A stretch of 29,165 nt of DNA, taken from CAZSLZ01 sp964607865 (GTDB taxonomy: Bacteria; Vulcanimicrobiota; JAJTBE01; CAZSLZ01). Positions 13,746 through 21,365 of the stretch are shown piece after piece. Numbering within the stretch: the first letter of the stretch is position 1; each line of letters begins with the position of its first letter. The stretch spans positions 1-29,165 of the forward strand of contig CAZSLZ010000023.1 of the NCBI GenBank assembly GCA_964607865.1, in the 5' to 3' direction. The notes below the pieces were generated by a model that saw nothing but the letters and a program-made list of their open reading frames with translations, did no database searches and was not told the DNA's origin. A program made the translations under genes and the position numbers.

Positions 13746-14081
13746 ATGGTTCAAATTTTCATTAACCTGGACCAGCATGGAAATCCGGTATCCCTGGAGG
13801 TAACAGGCCATGCTGAACTTGATGAAAGAGGCAGTGATGTTGCCTGCGCAGGTATTTCCGCCCTGGCTCAGGCCTTGTTGCTGGGGATAAATGAAGTTTT
13901 GAAAATCAAGTCGGGTTATGAAGTGGAAGATGGTAATTTGTATATTACCCTACCCCGGAACCTTGCCCCCGATGTTGGGGAAAAGGCGCGGGTTCTGTTT
14001 GAGGCCATTATTCTTGGGCTGGAAAAAATAGAAGAATTATATCCCGGCCGAATTCGAATTATCAAAGAAATTATTTGCTGA
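13746..14081 (+). CDS. prp: ribosomal-processing cysteine protease Prp (YsxB)
   Basis: Prp cuts the N-terminal extension from ribosomal protein L27 in Bacillota and related groups. The 111-residue product carries the catalytic histidine in EVTGHAELDERG (H22) and the catalytic cysteine in DVACAGISALAQAL (C34), spaced as in the family, with the remainder conserved in pattern (LGINEVL, LFEAIILGLEKIEELYP). ATG at 13746 lies three bases after rplU. A strong terminator begins at its stop codon, so the operon is rplU-prp only. The substrate gene rpmA, almost always immediately downstream, is not in the window. Confidence 0.94.
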   Translation: MVQIFINLDQHGNPVSLEVTGHAELDERGSDVACAGISALAQALLLGINEVLKIKSGYEVEDGNLYITLPRNLAPDVGEKARVLFEAIILGLEKIEELYPGRIRIIKEIIC

Positions 14082-14121
14082 AATCTTCGAGTTTAATTCT
14101 CGGAGATTTTTGTTATTATTT
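14082..14121 (+). terminator. intrinsic terminator of rplU-prp
   Basis: AATCTTCGAG (14082-14091) pairs with CTCGGAGATT (14099-14108), ten pairs with one G-T, loop TTTAATT, followed by a T-rich tail. It abuts the prp stop codon. Confidence 0.85.
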
Positions 14122-14224
14122 TAAAATAGGAATCGGAGAGTTTCTGAAGAATAAATTATTCAGGGAACTAAATTTTCCTGAAATTTGATTATATTACTAC
14201 ATTATTTATCCTAGGAGGCAGATC

Positions 14225-14452
14225 ATGTCCAGAGAAAAAGCAGTTCAAACCACCGAGAAAAAAGAGAAATCCAACCCCTATACCCTGGAGAAATTTCTTG
14301 GGGTAGCCATGGTAAGCGCTTTGGCGGGGGTATTGGTTTACTATCTTTATAATGAATTAGGTGAGGATACCCAGAGCGTTTTAAAAGAAGTCGTTGTGGA
14401 TGGAGTAAAAAGCCAGGTTGCAAAAATGGCGCACCTGACCCCTTCAATTTAA
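14225..14452 (+). CDS. small single-pass membrane protein of unknown function
   Basis: I do not recognise this 75-residue protein. It has a charged, Lys-rich N-terminus (about 1-25), one hydrophobic segment (about 26-44, LGVAMVSALAGVLVYYLY), and a short amphipathic C-terminal part (SVLKEVVVDGVKSQVAKM). The hydrophobic core could span the membrane with the positive N-terminus inside. It is very probably real: AGGAGG lies six bases before the ATG. It sits in the place of rpmA, after the rplU-prp terminator, but bears no resemblance to L27. A near-palindrome CTGAAGAATAAATTATTCAG lies upstream at 14144-14163. No terminator follows, so it could run on towards the synthetase-like gene. Confidence 0.75.
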   Translation: MSREKAVQTTEKKEKSNPYTLEKFLGVAMVSALAGVLVYYLYNELGEDTQSVLKEVVVDGVKSQVAKMAHLTPSI

Positions 14453-14633
14453 TAGAACTTTACAACCTTGATAAGCTGAACCATATTGCAGATATTATAA
14501 ACAGAACATCCTGAAAAGTAATTAGAAGGATGAATTCTGTGTTTCCAAAAACTTTGAGATATCCTGTTTTAATTTTCTTTTTCGACCTGTTGTCTTGTCT
14601 AAACATTTTCACCAAAAATCAGCCAGCAATTTC

Positions 14634-14661
14634 TTGAAAGAGTATGCTCAAAGGTTATGAT
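14634..14661 (+). promoter_or_regulatory. weak candidate promoter for the IleRS-like gene
   Basis: TTGAAA (14634-14639), 16-base spacer, TATGAT (14656-14661). Transcription would start almost at the ribosome site (14672), leaving a very short leader. The 229-base gap shows no T-box: the AGGGTGGNACCGCG element is absent. Confidence 0.3.
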
Positions 14662-14681
14662 TTACCAGAGCGGAGGTTTTA

Positions 14682-17378
14682 TTGAATTACAAGCCCACCC
14701 TGAACCTTCCCCGGCCCGGGAAGTATAAGACTCATCTTCAAAGCGGTTTTGAGGGTGGGATTTCTGGTTTATGGCGCAAAACCAGTGAACTGAAAGAAAT
14801 AAAGCAGAAAAGGACTTTCTTTGAAAAACCCATAAGCCCGGTTTCGGAACCGGGTTGGCTTGTGGTTTCCAACCAGTTGATCAAAGATACTTATTATAAA
14901 TTCTTATTTTTGAACAATCAAAAAAAATTATTTCGTCCAGTTTGTTTAAATATTTACGGAAGTAATATTGAAAGTGAGGTTTTGAGGGTATTAAACCTTG
15001 AAAAAAAGAGGCTTGAGGATCAAGAAATCCGCCGGGACTGTAAAAAATTGGTAGAGAAATATAATATCAGCCAACAGGAGTTATTTGAGAAACTGGGGGT
15101 TGGAGTTAATCCTGAAACCATAGAAGATTTGTCCTATATTGTAGATATATTGAAAAACCTGTGGGACAGTAGTTTTCTATATACAAATATAAAGGCACGC
15201 CCTTATTGCCCTTCCTGCAAAATAGAACTGGAAAGAGAAGAGATATATCAGAAAGATTCAATTACTGAAGATTTGTTTGTAAAGTTTCAGGTTCTGAAAA
15301 AACCGGATATCCTGGATGATTACAAAAGGCCGGTATTTATTCTGGTAAGAGAAGACCGTTACTGGCTACTGCCGGGAATTACGGCATTGGAAATCAAACC
15401 CGGTGAAACTTATTACCTGGCTGAAAAAGATGGGATAGGATACCTGGTATCCAGCCTGACAAAGAAAAGATTGACAGAGAGTAGTATTGATTTAACTGAG
15501 CTTAAGGAATTTTCCGGTGAAAAACTGATAAACCTGGAAGCCCGGCACCCTTTTCACGGGCATATTCTAGAGGTTTATCTCGATGTGGAGAAGCCGGAAC
15601 CGGAAAAAAGAGGCATTAACTGCATAATGCCAGCTCATGATTGTTCGGATTTCGAAAAATCTTTAAAATACAACCTGGTTGCCGAGAATATGTTTGACAG
15701 TGACGGTAATTTCTTGAATATCTGCAGCCTGAAAGGTGTCCGGTTCAGCGAATCGCTCACACCCATTAAGAAATTGCTTGTTGACAATGATGCTCTTTTT
15801 TTTACAGCAGTTAAGGAAAGGGAGTGGAATTTCTGCAGTATTTGTAATTCCCGAATCCTGATACAGAGCATGCCCCATTGGTTTTTTGCCTTTGATATGA
15901 ACGAATTGCGGACTTTTATTTCTGACAAAAGCAGTGAGATGGAATGGCATTCCGCCAGCAGCGAATTTGAGTTTATCAATATTTTAAATGAGATGAGTGA
16001 CTGGAGATTAACTTCACACCGTAAATGGGGAGTCCCTTTTCCCACCCTTGAATGCGAGTCCTGCAAAAAACTGGTTCTGAACCGTTCCGTTCTGGAAAAA
16101 GCGGGAAAAGTATTCGAAAAAGGAATTGAAGGTTGGTACGAGGCAGAAGTTTTTGACCTGGCGGGCGAAAACTTTATATGCCCTCATTGCGGGGATACAA
16201 AAGTTAAAAAAGGCAGTATTCTTATTGAACATCGTTTTCTGAAGGCATTACTTTCTGTTTCTTCGTTTGCAGGTATTGTTACCAGAGATTGCCTGAGCCT
16301 GGAAAACAGCAGGCATAATCTGGCCTGGCTGGTTCAGAGTATGGTTCTGTCTTTATTGCAAACAAGAAAAATGCCCTGCAAAAAGTTTTTTAGTTCTGGG
16401 AAGATTTTGCCACGGCCTGAAACTCTTATGCCGGAACAGGCTTTGAAATCCTGCCCTGCCGACACGTTAAGGTTATTGCTGGTTTCTCACCGTATTGACA
16501 AAGATTTTGTCTTTAATCGCAATAAGCTTGAAAAGGAAGAAAAAACCCGGAAAAAAATTTCCAATATTTTAGCTTTTATTTCAGCGAACCTGGAAAATTC
16601 CAGGAACAAAGGCCATTTCAGGTTAAATGAATCAAGTTTTCTGGATCGCTGGATTCTTGACCGGGCTCAGAAGGTTGAAGATGAAATAATAAAACATTAT
16701 TCCCAGCTGGAATTCCACAAAGCCTATAAAATCCTGTGCAATTTTCTTTTTAGAGAAGTATCAGGGATTTACCTTGAAGGAATAAAGGATGAATTATACT
16801 CGGGTTTTCTGGATTCAGCAGAGAACAAGGCCTCCAGGGCTGTTCTTTCCAGGCTCCTTCAACAGATTCTTGTATTGATATCGCCGGTTATGCCATTTAC
16901 AGCTGAATGGTTCTGGCAGAAAAATAAAATTCTGGTTCAGAAAGCTGAATCGGTTTTTTTAAATGGTTTTAAAAGGGAAAAAAACGAGTATTTGAGCCAC
17001 AGCCAGGCCAACCATTGGAAGATACTGGTAGAACTTCGTCAGGAATATTACAGATATTTGCAGGAAGAAAAAATAAATATTCCGGCAGAGAAATCTCAGG
17101 CGACATTTTTGCTTAATTCTCATTTATATGGAATTGTAACCAGATATGAGGATGATTTTAAGCGGATTCTCAATGTTTCACAATTATTTATTCGCCAGTA
17201 TGAGAATCTGCATAATACCGGGGGCAAGATTCTTGATATTTATCCGGAAGCAATGATAAAAATTGCGCCAGGCAAAAAGGGTAGATGCCCGCGTTGCAGG
17301 AAATATAACATAGAAGGCAAATCGGAAAAGCTTTGCAGAAGATGCGACAGAGTATTAAAAAAAGTAACGGAACAATAA
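14682..17378 (+). CDS. catalytically degenerate isoleucyl-tRNA synthetase-like protein
   Basis: The 898 residues follow IleRS from end to end, yet both catalytic signatures are gone. The N-terminus MNYKPTLNLPRPGKY is IleRS-like. Where HxGH should be, the sequence reads EPGWLVVSNQLIKDTYYKF (57-74); the next motif, GWDCHGLPIE, has become CLNIYGSNIE (88-97). The CP1 region (about 170-410) keeps a zinc knuckle (C176, C179) and MPAHDCSDFEKSLKYNL for APGH..DY..G.KYGL, but the threonine-rich editing loop is lost. DWRLTSHRKWGVPFP (440-454) matches DW.ISRQR.WG.PIP. The KMSKS loop is absent between KILPRPE and PADTLRLLLVS (595-602). The anticodon-binding domain (about 650-800) and C-terminal zinc finger (C869, C872, C885, C888) remain. 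TTG start, GGAGG five bases upstream. lspA follows after one base. Aminoacylation is very unlikely; role unknown. Confidence 0.88.
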   Translation: MNYKPTLNLPRPGKYKTHLQSGFEGGISGLWRKTSELKEIKQKRTFFEKPISPVSEPGWLVVSNQLIKDTYYKFLFLNNQKKLFRPVCLNIYGSNIESEVLRVLNLEKKRLEDQEIRRDCKKLVEKYNISQQELFEKLGVGVNPETIEDLSYIVDILKNLWDSSFLYTNIKARPYCPSCKIELEREEIYQKDSITEDLFVKFQVLKKPDILDDYKRPVFILVREDRYWLLPGITALEIKPGETYYLAEKDGIGYLVSSLTKKRLTESSIDLTELKEFSGEKLINLEARHPFHGHILEVYLDVEKPEPEKRGINCIMPAHDCSDFEKSLKYNLVAENMFDSDGNFLNICSLKGVRFSESLTPIKKLLVDNDALFFTAVKEREWNFCSICNSRILIQSMPHWFFAFDMNELRTFISDKSSEMEWHSASSEFEFINILNEMSDWRLTSHRKWGVPFPTLECESCKKLVLNRSVLEKAGKVFEKGIEGWYEAEVFDLAGENFICPHCGDTKVKKGSILIEHRFLKALLSVSSFAGIVTRDCLSLENSRHNLAWLVQSMVLSLLQTRKMPCKKFFSSGKILPRPETLMPEQALKSCPADTLRLLLVSHRIDKDFVFNRNKLEKEEKTRKKISNILAFISANLENSRNKGHFRLNESSFLDRWILDRAQKVEDEIIKHYSQLEFHKAYKILCNFLFREVSGIYLEGIKDELYSGFLDSAENKASRAVLSRLLQQILVLISPVMPFTAEWFWQKNKILVQKAESVFLNGFKREKNEYLSHSQANHWKILVELRQEYYRYLQEEKINIPAEKSQATFLLNSHLYGIVTRYEDDFKRILNVSQLFIRQYENLHNTGGKILDIYPEAMIKIAPGKKGRCPRCRKYNIEGKSEKLCRRCDRVLKKVTEQ

Positions 17379-17379
17379 A

Positions 17380-17874
17380 ATGATTTATATATTTTCTATT
17401 TTATCAACCATATTTTTTGATCAGTTGACCAAAATCTATATAATAAAAAACTTTAATTTACACCAGGTGCAATCGGTGATAGGTGACTTTTTCACCATCA
17501 CCTATTCAACCAACACCGGAGGGGCATTTGGAGTTCTGGACAAATATCCCCAGCTTTTCTTGATAATGTCTATGGTTCTGACTGTTCTTGGCATAATTTT
17601 TTACAAGAAAATCGTAGCTTTGCCGGTTTCATTCCAGGTTGCCCTGGGCCTGGTCCTGGGGGGCTCTCTGGGGAACCTTATAGACAGGCTAAGATTCGGC
17701 AGTGTGGTGGATTTTATAAACTTTAATTTCTGGCCTACTTTTAATGTGGCTGATATTGCCATTTGTGTGGGTGTAGGAATTTTAATAATCAATATTGCAG
17801 GAATGGATACTGATGAAACAACAGTGGAAAAAACCGGGTTTGATAAAAAAATAAAACCCGGCAGTATAGAATGA
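17380..17874 (+). CDS. lspA: lipoprotein signal peptidase (signal peptidase II)
   Basis: Aspartyl membrane protease that removes the signal peptide from diacylated prolipoproteins. The 164-residue protein has four hydrophobic segments, the conserved FFDQLTK (12-18) in the first, TNTGGAFG (44-51; usually NTGAAFG), and the two catalytic aspartates in GNLIDRLRFGSVVDF (D111) and FNVADIAI (D125). The C-terminal tail of about 20 residues is charged and extends past the last helix. ATG at 17380 lies one base after the stop of the IleRS-like gene: translation is coupled. The ileS-lspA pairing is widespread in bacteria, which supports descent of the upstream gene from a true ileS. Confidence 0.96.
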   Translation: MIYIFSILSTIFFDQLTKIYIIKNFNLHQVQSVIGDFFTITYSTNTGGAFGVLDKYPQLFLIMSMVLTVLGIIFYKKIVALPVSFQVALGLVLGGSLGNLIDRLRFGSVVDFINFNFWPTFNVADIAICVGVGILIINIAGMDTDETTVEKTGFDKKIKPGSIE

Positions 17875-17925
17875 TGAGCAGGAAAAATGCAGGTTTTTTT
17901 AACGTGAGGGTCAAATTTTATCAAT

Positions 17926-18840
17926 ATGACAGTAAGGAAAAGTATTTATAAGATATATATAGAAGGTTATAACAAAACCAGCCCGGGCCCCTCGGGTGTG
18001 GGAATTGTTATTGTCGAACCTGGCGGTGAAATTGAAGCTGAGATTTCTTATGATGTGGGCAATATTACCCTGGATAAGGCCCGGTTTAAAGCCCTGGTTT
18101 TAGCTTTGAAAGAAGCCAGTAAGAGAAAAATTAAGAATATAAAAATATATTCTCACAGCGAATTCTTTGTCCGGCAATTTCAGGGAATTTATCGTATTAC
18201 CGACCCTTCATTAAAAACCATAAAGCGTACAATTCGTAAAAATTATCCCGATATTGAATTTCAACTGCATAAGGTTGCCCTGGATAAGAACCAGAGGGCA
18301 ATAGAGCTGGCCCAAAATGTGGTAAAAAACCAACCCGAGCGGGTGGGTTTCGGGCAGCCCCTGAAGCTTTCGCCGTCAGTGGCTCCTCCGGAAACCGACA
18401 GGGAAGTTGAGCTGGATACCCAGCGTTCTTCCGGCGGGGTGGTTTACAAGCAGGAAGGTAAAAAATTCAAGATTTGTATGATTGCCAAGAATGATAAGAC
18501 AGTCTGGGCTCTGCCCAAGGGCCGGGTAGATGATGGCGAAACCCCTGAGCAGACTGCAATAAGAGAAGTCCTGGAGGAAACCGGCCACCGGGCCAAGGTG
18601 GAAACCAGGCTGGACGAAATAGACTACTATTTTTATTGGCGGGAAAATAATACTTTTTATCATAAATATGTCTATTTTCATTTAATGCCCCTGGTGGAAG
18701 AAAATGCCCGTCCCAGGGACCAGGAAGCTGATGCCGTGGTCTGGCTTACCCCCGAGGAAGCATATAGCCAGGCCACATACATTAATGAAAAAGAGATAAT
18801 TGAAAAAGTAAAGAAAATATTTGACGCATCCCGGACTTGA
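17926..18840 (+). CDS. fusion: degenerate RNase HI-like domain plus Nudix hydrolase
   Basis: Two domains in 304 residues. Residues 6-134 follow an RNase HI-type fold: KIYIEGYNKTSPGPSGVG resembles '.DG...NPGP.G.G', TLDKARFKALVLALKEA resembles 'TNN.AE..AL..AL', and YSHSEFFVRQFQGIY followed by PSLK resembles 'YSDSELVV.QLNG.Y..K.P.LK'. The catalytic acids are replaced: Asp by E13, the second-position Glu by Arg/Phe near 53, the central Asp by H77, and the last Asp near 125 by Ile/Ala. Residues about 167-300 are a Nudix hydrolase with a perfect box, GRVDDGETPEQTAIREVLEE and TGH (199-221). Nudix enzymes hydrolyse nucleoside diphosphate-X compounds. So the RNase H part may only bind nucleic acid while the Nudix part is active. 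ATG 17926 has a poorly placed GAGGG site. It follows lspA by 51 bases. Confidence 0.82.
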   Translation: MTVRKSIYKIYIEGYNKTSPGPSGVGIVIVEPGGEIEAEISYDVGNITLDKARFKALVLALKEASKRKIKNIKIYSHSEFFVRQFQGIYRITDPSLKTIKRTIRKNYPDIEFQLHKVALDKNQRAIELAQNVVKNQPERVGFGQPLKLSPSVAPPETDREVELDTQRSSGGVVYKQEGKKFKICMIAKNDKTVWALPKGRVDDGETPEQTAIREVLEETGHRAKVETRLDEIDYYFYWRENNTFYHKYVYFHLMPLVEENARPRDQEADAVVWLTPEEAYSQATYINEKEIIEKVKKIFDASRT

Positions 18841-18851
18841 AATTAATCAAA

Positions 18852-18947
18852 CTGGCTTTGAATCTCTAAAGGAATAATGCTTTTTTTATAAAAAATATAA
18901 AAGTAAGTTTGTTATGCAGGTTCCTTGAAAGCCAGCGGTTTTTTATT
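18852..18947 (+). ncRNA. candidate structured RNA or composite terminator after the Nudix gene
   Basis: CTGGCTTT (18852-18859) pairs exactly with AAAGCCAG (18928-18935); immediately inside, AAGGAA (18869-18874) pairs with TTCCTT (18921-18926). An AT-rich inner stem (TTTTTTTATAAAAAA, around 18881-18895) fills the centre, and CGGTTTTTTATTT follows the outer stem. The whole resembles a stable RNA of about 90 nt ending in a terminator, or an elaborate terminator for the upstream gene. I recognise no known RNA family. Confidence 0.4.
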
Positions 18948-19210
18948 TCAGCGGGTTGCCCGCTTGTGTTGTGGGCTCAGAAATATTAAGCGTACCAGGC
19001 AGGCGGATTATCATTAATTTGATTTAGCAGGTAGCAAAGCCCGGTAATACCAGTTTTTCCGGTTCGGTTTATTCAAAGCGGAATGAATGCTGGATGGAAT
19101 ACAGAATCTATCAAATACAATTTCTGCCTGATACAAAACTGAAAATTTTTAGTGTATGTTTAATTCAGACCGGAAAATAGGGGACCGGAAATTTTTAAGG
19201 GGTGAAGTAA
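18948..19210. other. remaining intergenic region before the zinc-ribbon gene
   Basis: No gene seen. It contains a GC-rich hairpin AGCGGG-TTG-CCCGCT (18950-18964) and two copies of GACCGGAAA 15 bases apart (19168-19176, 19183-19191), the second just before the ribosome site of the next gene. The middle portion (about 18990-19100) is unusually GC-rich but matches no riboswitch I know. Confidence 0.4.
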
Positions 19211-19684
19211 ATGAAATGTCCATACTGCGGAGAGCCCAACCTTATTGATGCCAAATTCTGCGCCGAATGTGGCAGGCCAATGTCGGGAGAACTGCCGGCG
19301 TATATGTTCGAAGAAGAAGATACCATAATGGATAAACTCAATGAGGTTAAAGAGAACATCCAGAAGGCCATTACTGAAAAAAACTACAAGGAAATTCTTT
19401 CCAACAGGGAAAACCCGGTTACAAATATGATAATTGTATTTATAGCCTGGCTTCTTTTAAGAACTGTCGGGATTATCCCATTCATAATTATTGTAAGGAT
19501 TCTGGCATTTATGATGGGTTACTTCGGCCTGGCGTTCCTTATGGCTGTGACCTATGTATATTCTACCCATCAGGCTGAAATCAGGAAGAAAATGGAAGAG
19601 ATAAAAGGTGTGGATTACAGGAAATCTTTGAAGGAAATCATGGATAGCGTAATGCCTGAAGAAGATGAAAACGATATGGAATAA
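19211..19684 (+). CDS. zinc-ribbon membrane protein of unknown function
   Basis: The 157-residue product begins with a zinc ribbon, MKCPYCGEPNLIDAKFCAEC (Cys 3, 6, 17, 20), followed by an acidic linker and an amphipathic helix (DKLNEVKENIQKAIT). Two hydrophobic segments (about 74-92 and 94-117) probably form a hairpin in the membrane, and the C-terminus is a charged coiled-coil-like helix (AEIRKKMEEIKG) with an acidic tail. Zinc-ribbon plus membrane proteins of this general type are common in Bacillota without known role. ATG 19211 has AGGGGTG about seven bases upstream. hutU follows by 18 bases, so they may be cotranscribed, though no functional link is obvious. Confidence 0.85.
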   Translation: MKCPYCGEPNLIDAKFCAECGRPMSGELPAYMFEEEDTIMDKLNEVKENIQKAITEKNYKEILSNRENPVTNMIIVFIAWLLLRTVGIIPFIIIVRILAFMMGYFGLAFLMAVTYVYSTHQAEIRKKMEEIKGVDYRKSLKEIMDSVMPEEDENDME

Positions 19685-19702
19685 TTTCAAGGAGGCTTAT
19701 TA

Positions 19703-21364
19703 ATGTCCACAGGAACCAGAACCATAAGAGCTCCCCGGGGTGGGGAAATTACTTGTAAAGGATGGGGCCAGGAAGCTGCCATGCGGATGATTATGAATAA
19801 CCTGGACCCGGAAGTTGCGGAAAAACCCGATGAATTAATTGTTTATGGCGGAACGGGAAGAGCGGCCAGAAACTGGCAGGCTTTTGATGCCATTGTTAAC
19901 TCACTGAAAAACCTGAATAATGATGAAACCTTGCTTGTTCAATCGGGAAAACCTGTGGGGATAGTCCGTACCCATAACGAAGCTCCCAGGGTTCTCATTG
20001 CTAATTCCAACCTGGTTCCCCACTGGGCTAACTGGGATTATTTCCACGAATTGGAGAAAAAAGGCCTTATAATGTATGGCCAGATGACTGCAGGCTCCTG
20101 GATTTATATAGGAACCCAGGGAATTCTGCAGGGCACCTATGAAACTTTGGCTGAGTTGGCGAGAAAGCATTATAAAAGCTCTTTAAAGGACAAATTTGTA
20201 TTGACCGCGGGCCTGGGAGGCATGGGCGGCGCCCAGCCCCTGGCTGTTACCATGAATGAAGGGGTCTGCCTGACTGTGGAAGTGGACCGGGCGCGGGCAG
20301 AGAAAAGAGTTCATGATAAATATTGTGATAAAATTTGCACCAGCCTGGACGAAGCTATAGATATTGTTCAGGAGTATAAAAAGAACGGAAAGCCGATCTC
20401 GGTGGGGCTGATTGGAAACGCCTCAGATATTCTGCCGGAAATTTTAAAACGGGGAATTATTCCCGATGTGGTTACCGACCAGACCTCAGCCCATGACATA
20501 CTGAACGGTTATGTTCCGGGAAGGATGTCCTATGAAGACGCCCTCAGGCTCCGGGAAAAAGAACCCAAAGAGTATGAGAAAAGATCTCTGGAATCTATAA
20601 GCCGGCATGTGGAAGCTATGCTGGGATTTCAGAAAGAAGGTTCCATAGTTTTTGATTACGGCAATAATATCCGTCAACAGGCGTTCAATAATGGGACCCA
20701 GAATGCTTTTGATTTTCCGGGTTTTGTACCTGCCTATATTCGTCCCCTGTTCTGCGAGGGCAAGGGCCCCTTCCGTTGGGTGGCTCTATCCGGCGATCCA
20801 AAAGATATTTACAGGACTGATGAAGTGATTCTGGAAGAATTTCCTGAAAACAAGGCGCTTTGCCGATGGATTAAAATGGCGCAGAAGCAGGTTGCTTTCC
20901 AGGGACTGCCCTCCCGCATATGCTGGCTTGGCTACGGTGAGAGAGAAAGAATCGGAAAAAGATTTAATGAACTGGTTCGCAGCGGCGAGGTTTCGGCACC
21001 CATAGTAATTGGAAGAGACCACCTTGACTCCGGGTCTGTGGCATCCCCAAACCGGGAAACTGAATCCATGAAGGACGGCTCCGATGCCATTGCCGACTGG
21101 CCACTTTTGAACGCCATGGTCAACACAGCTTCTGGAGCCCACTGGGTTTCCCTTCATCATGGCGGAGGGGTCGGAATAGGGTATTCCATCCATGCCGGCA
21201 TGGTGGTTGTGGCAATGGGCACCGATGAATCCCATCGCCGCCTGGAAAGAGTCCTCACCAACGATCCTGCCACCGGTGTATTTCGTCATGCCGATGCCGG
21301 ATATGATATTGCCATTAAGACTGCCAGGGAAAAGAATGTGAAAGTACCTATGCTGGAGGTATAA
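19703..21364 (+). CDS. hutU: urocanate hydratase
   Basis: Second enzyme of histidine degradation, adding water to urocanate to give imidazolonepropionate with tightly bound NAD+. The 553-residue product has the normal length. Conserved stretches include LIVYGGTGRAARNWQAFDA (44-62), GKPVGIVRTHNEAPRVLIAN, QMTAGSWIYIGTQGILQGTYE, the NAD-binding glycine-rich TAGLGGMGGAQPLA, and the catalytic region LPSRICWLGYGERERIG, which holds the active-site cysteine. The C-terminal portion SLHHGGGVGIGYSIHAG is intact. ATG with AAGGAGG eight bases upstream. hutH, hutI and hutG are not adjacent: upstream is a zinc-ribbon membrane protein, downstream a methyltransferase whose ribosome site lies inside the end of hutU. 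Confidence 0.97.
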   Translation: MSTGTRTIRAPRGGEITCKGWGQEAAMRMIMNNLDPEVAEKPDELIVYGGTGRAARNWQAFDAIVNSLKNLNNDETLLVQSGKPVGIVRTHNEAPRVLIANSNLVPHWANWDYFHELEKKGLIMYGQMTAGSWIYIGTQGILQGTYETLAELARKHYKSSLKDKFVLTAGLGGMGGAQPLAVTMNEGVCLTVEVDRARAEKRVHDKYCDKICTSLDEAIDIVQEYKKNGKPISVGLIGNASDILPEILKRGIIPDVVTDQTSAHDILNGYVPGRMSYEDALRLREKEPKEYEKRSLESISRHVEAMLGFQKEGSIVFDYGNNIRQQAFNNGTQNAFDFPGFVPAYIRPLFCEGKGPFRWVALSGDPKDIYRTDEVILEEFPENKALCRWIKMAQKQVAFQGLPSRICWLGYGERERIGKRFNELVRSGEVSAPIVIGRDHLDSGSVASPNRETESMKDGSDAIADWPLLNAMVNTASGAHWVSLHHGGGVGIGYSIHAGMVVVAMGTDESHRRLERVLTNDPATGVFRHADAGYDIAIKTAREKNVKVPMLEV

Positions 21365-21365
21365 T

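Noticed and set aside
13395..13811. Minus-strand frame of 138 codons over rplU
   Set aside because: Antisense to a clear L21 gene.
14453..14681. T-box riboswitch upstream of the IleRS-like gene
   Set aside because: The AGGGTGGNACCGCG element and an adjacent terminator are not present.
16371..16400. RKMPCKK in the IleRS-like protein as a surviving KMSKS motif
   Set aside because: Alignment by the flanking TR...ADTLRL places this stretch at the conserved segment before the KMSKS loop; the loop itself is deleted, so the KM is coincidental.
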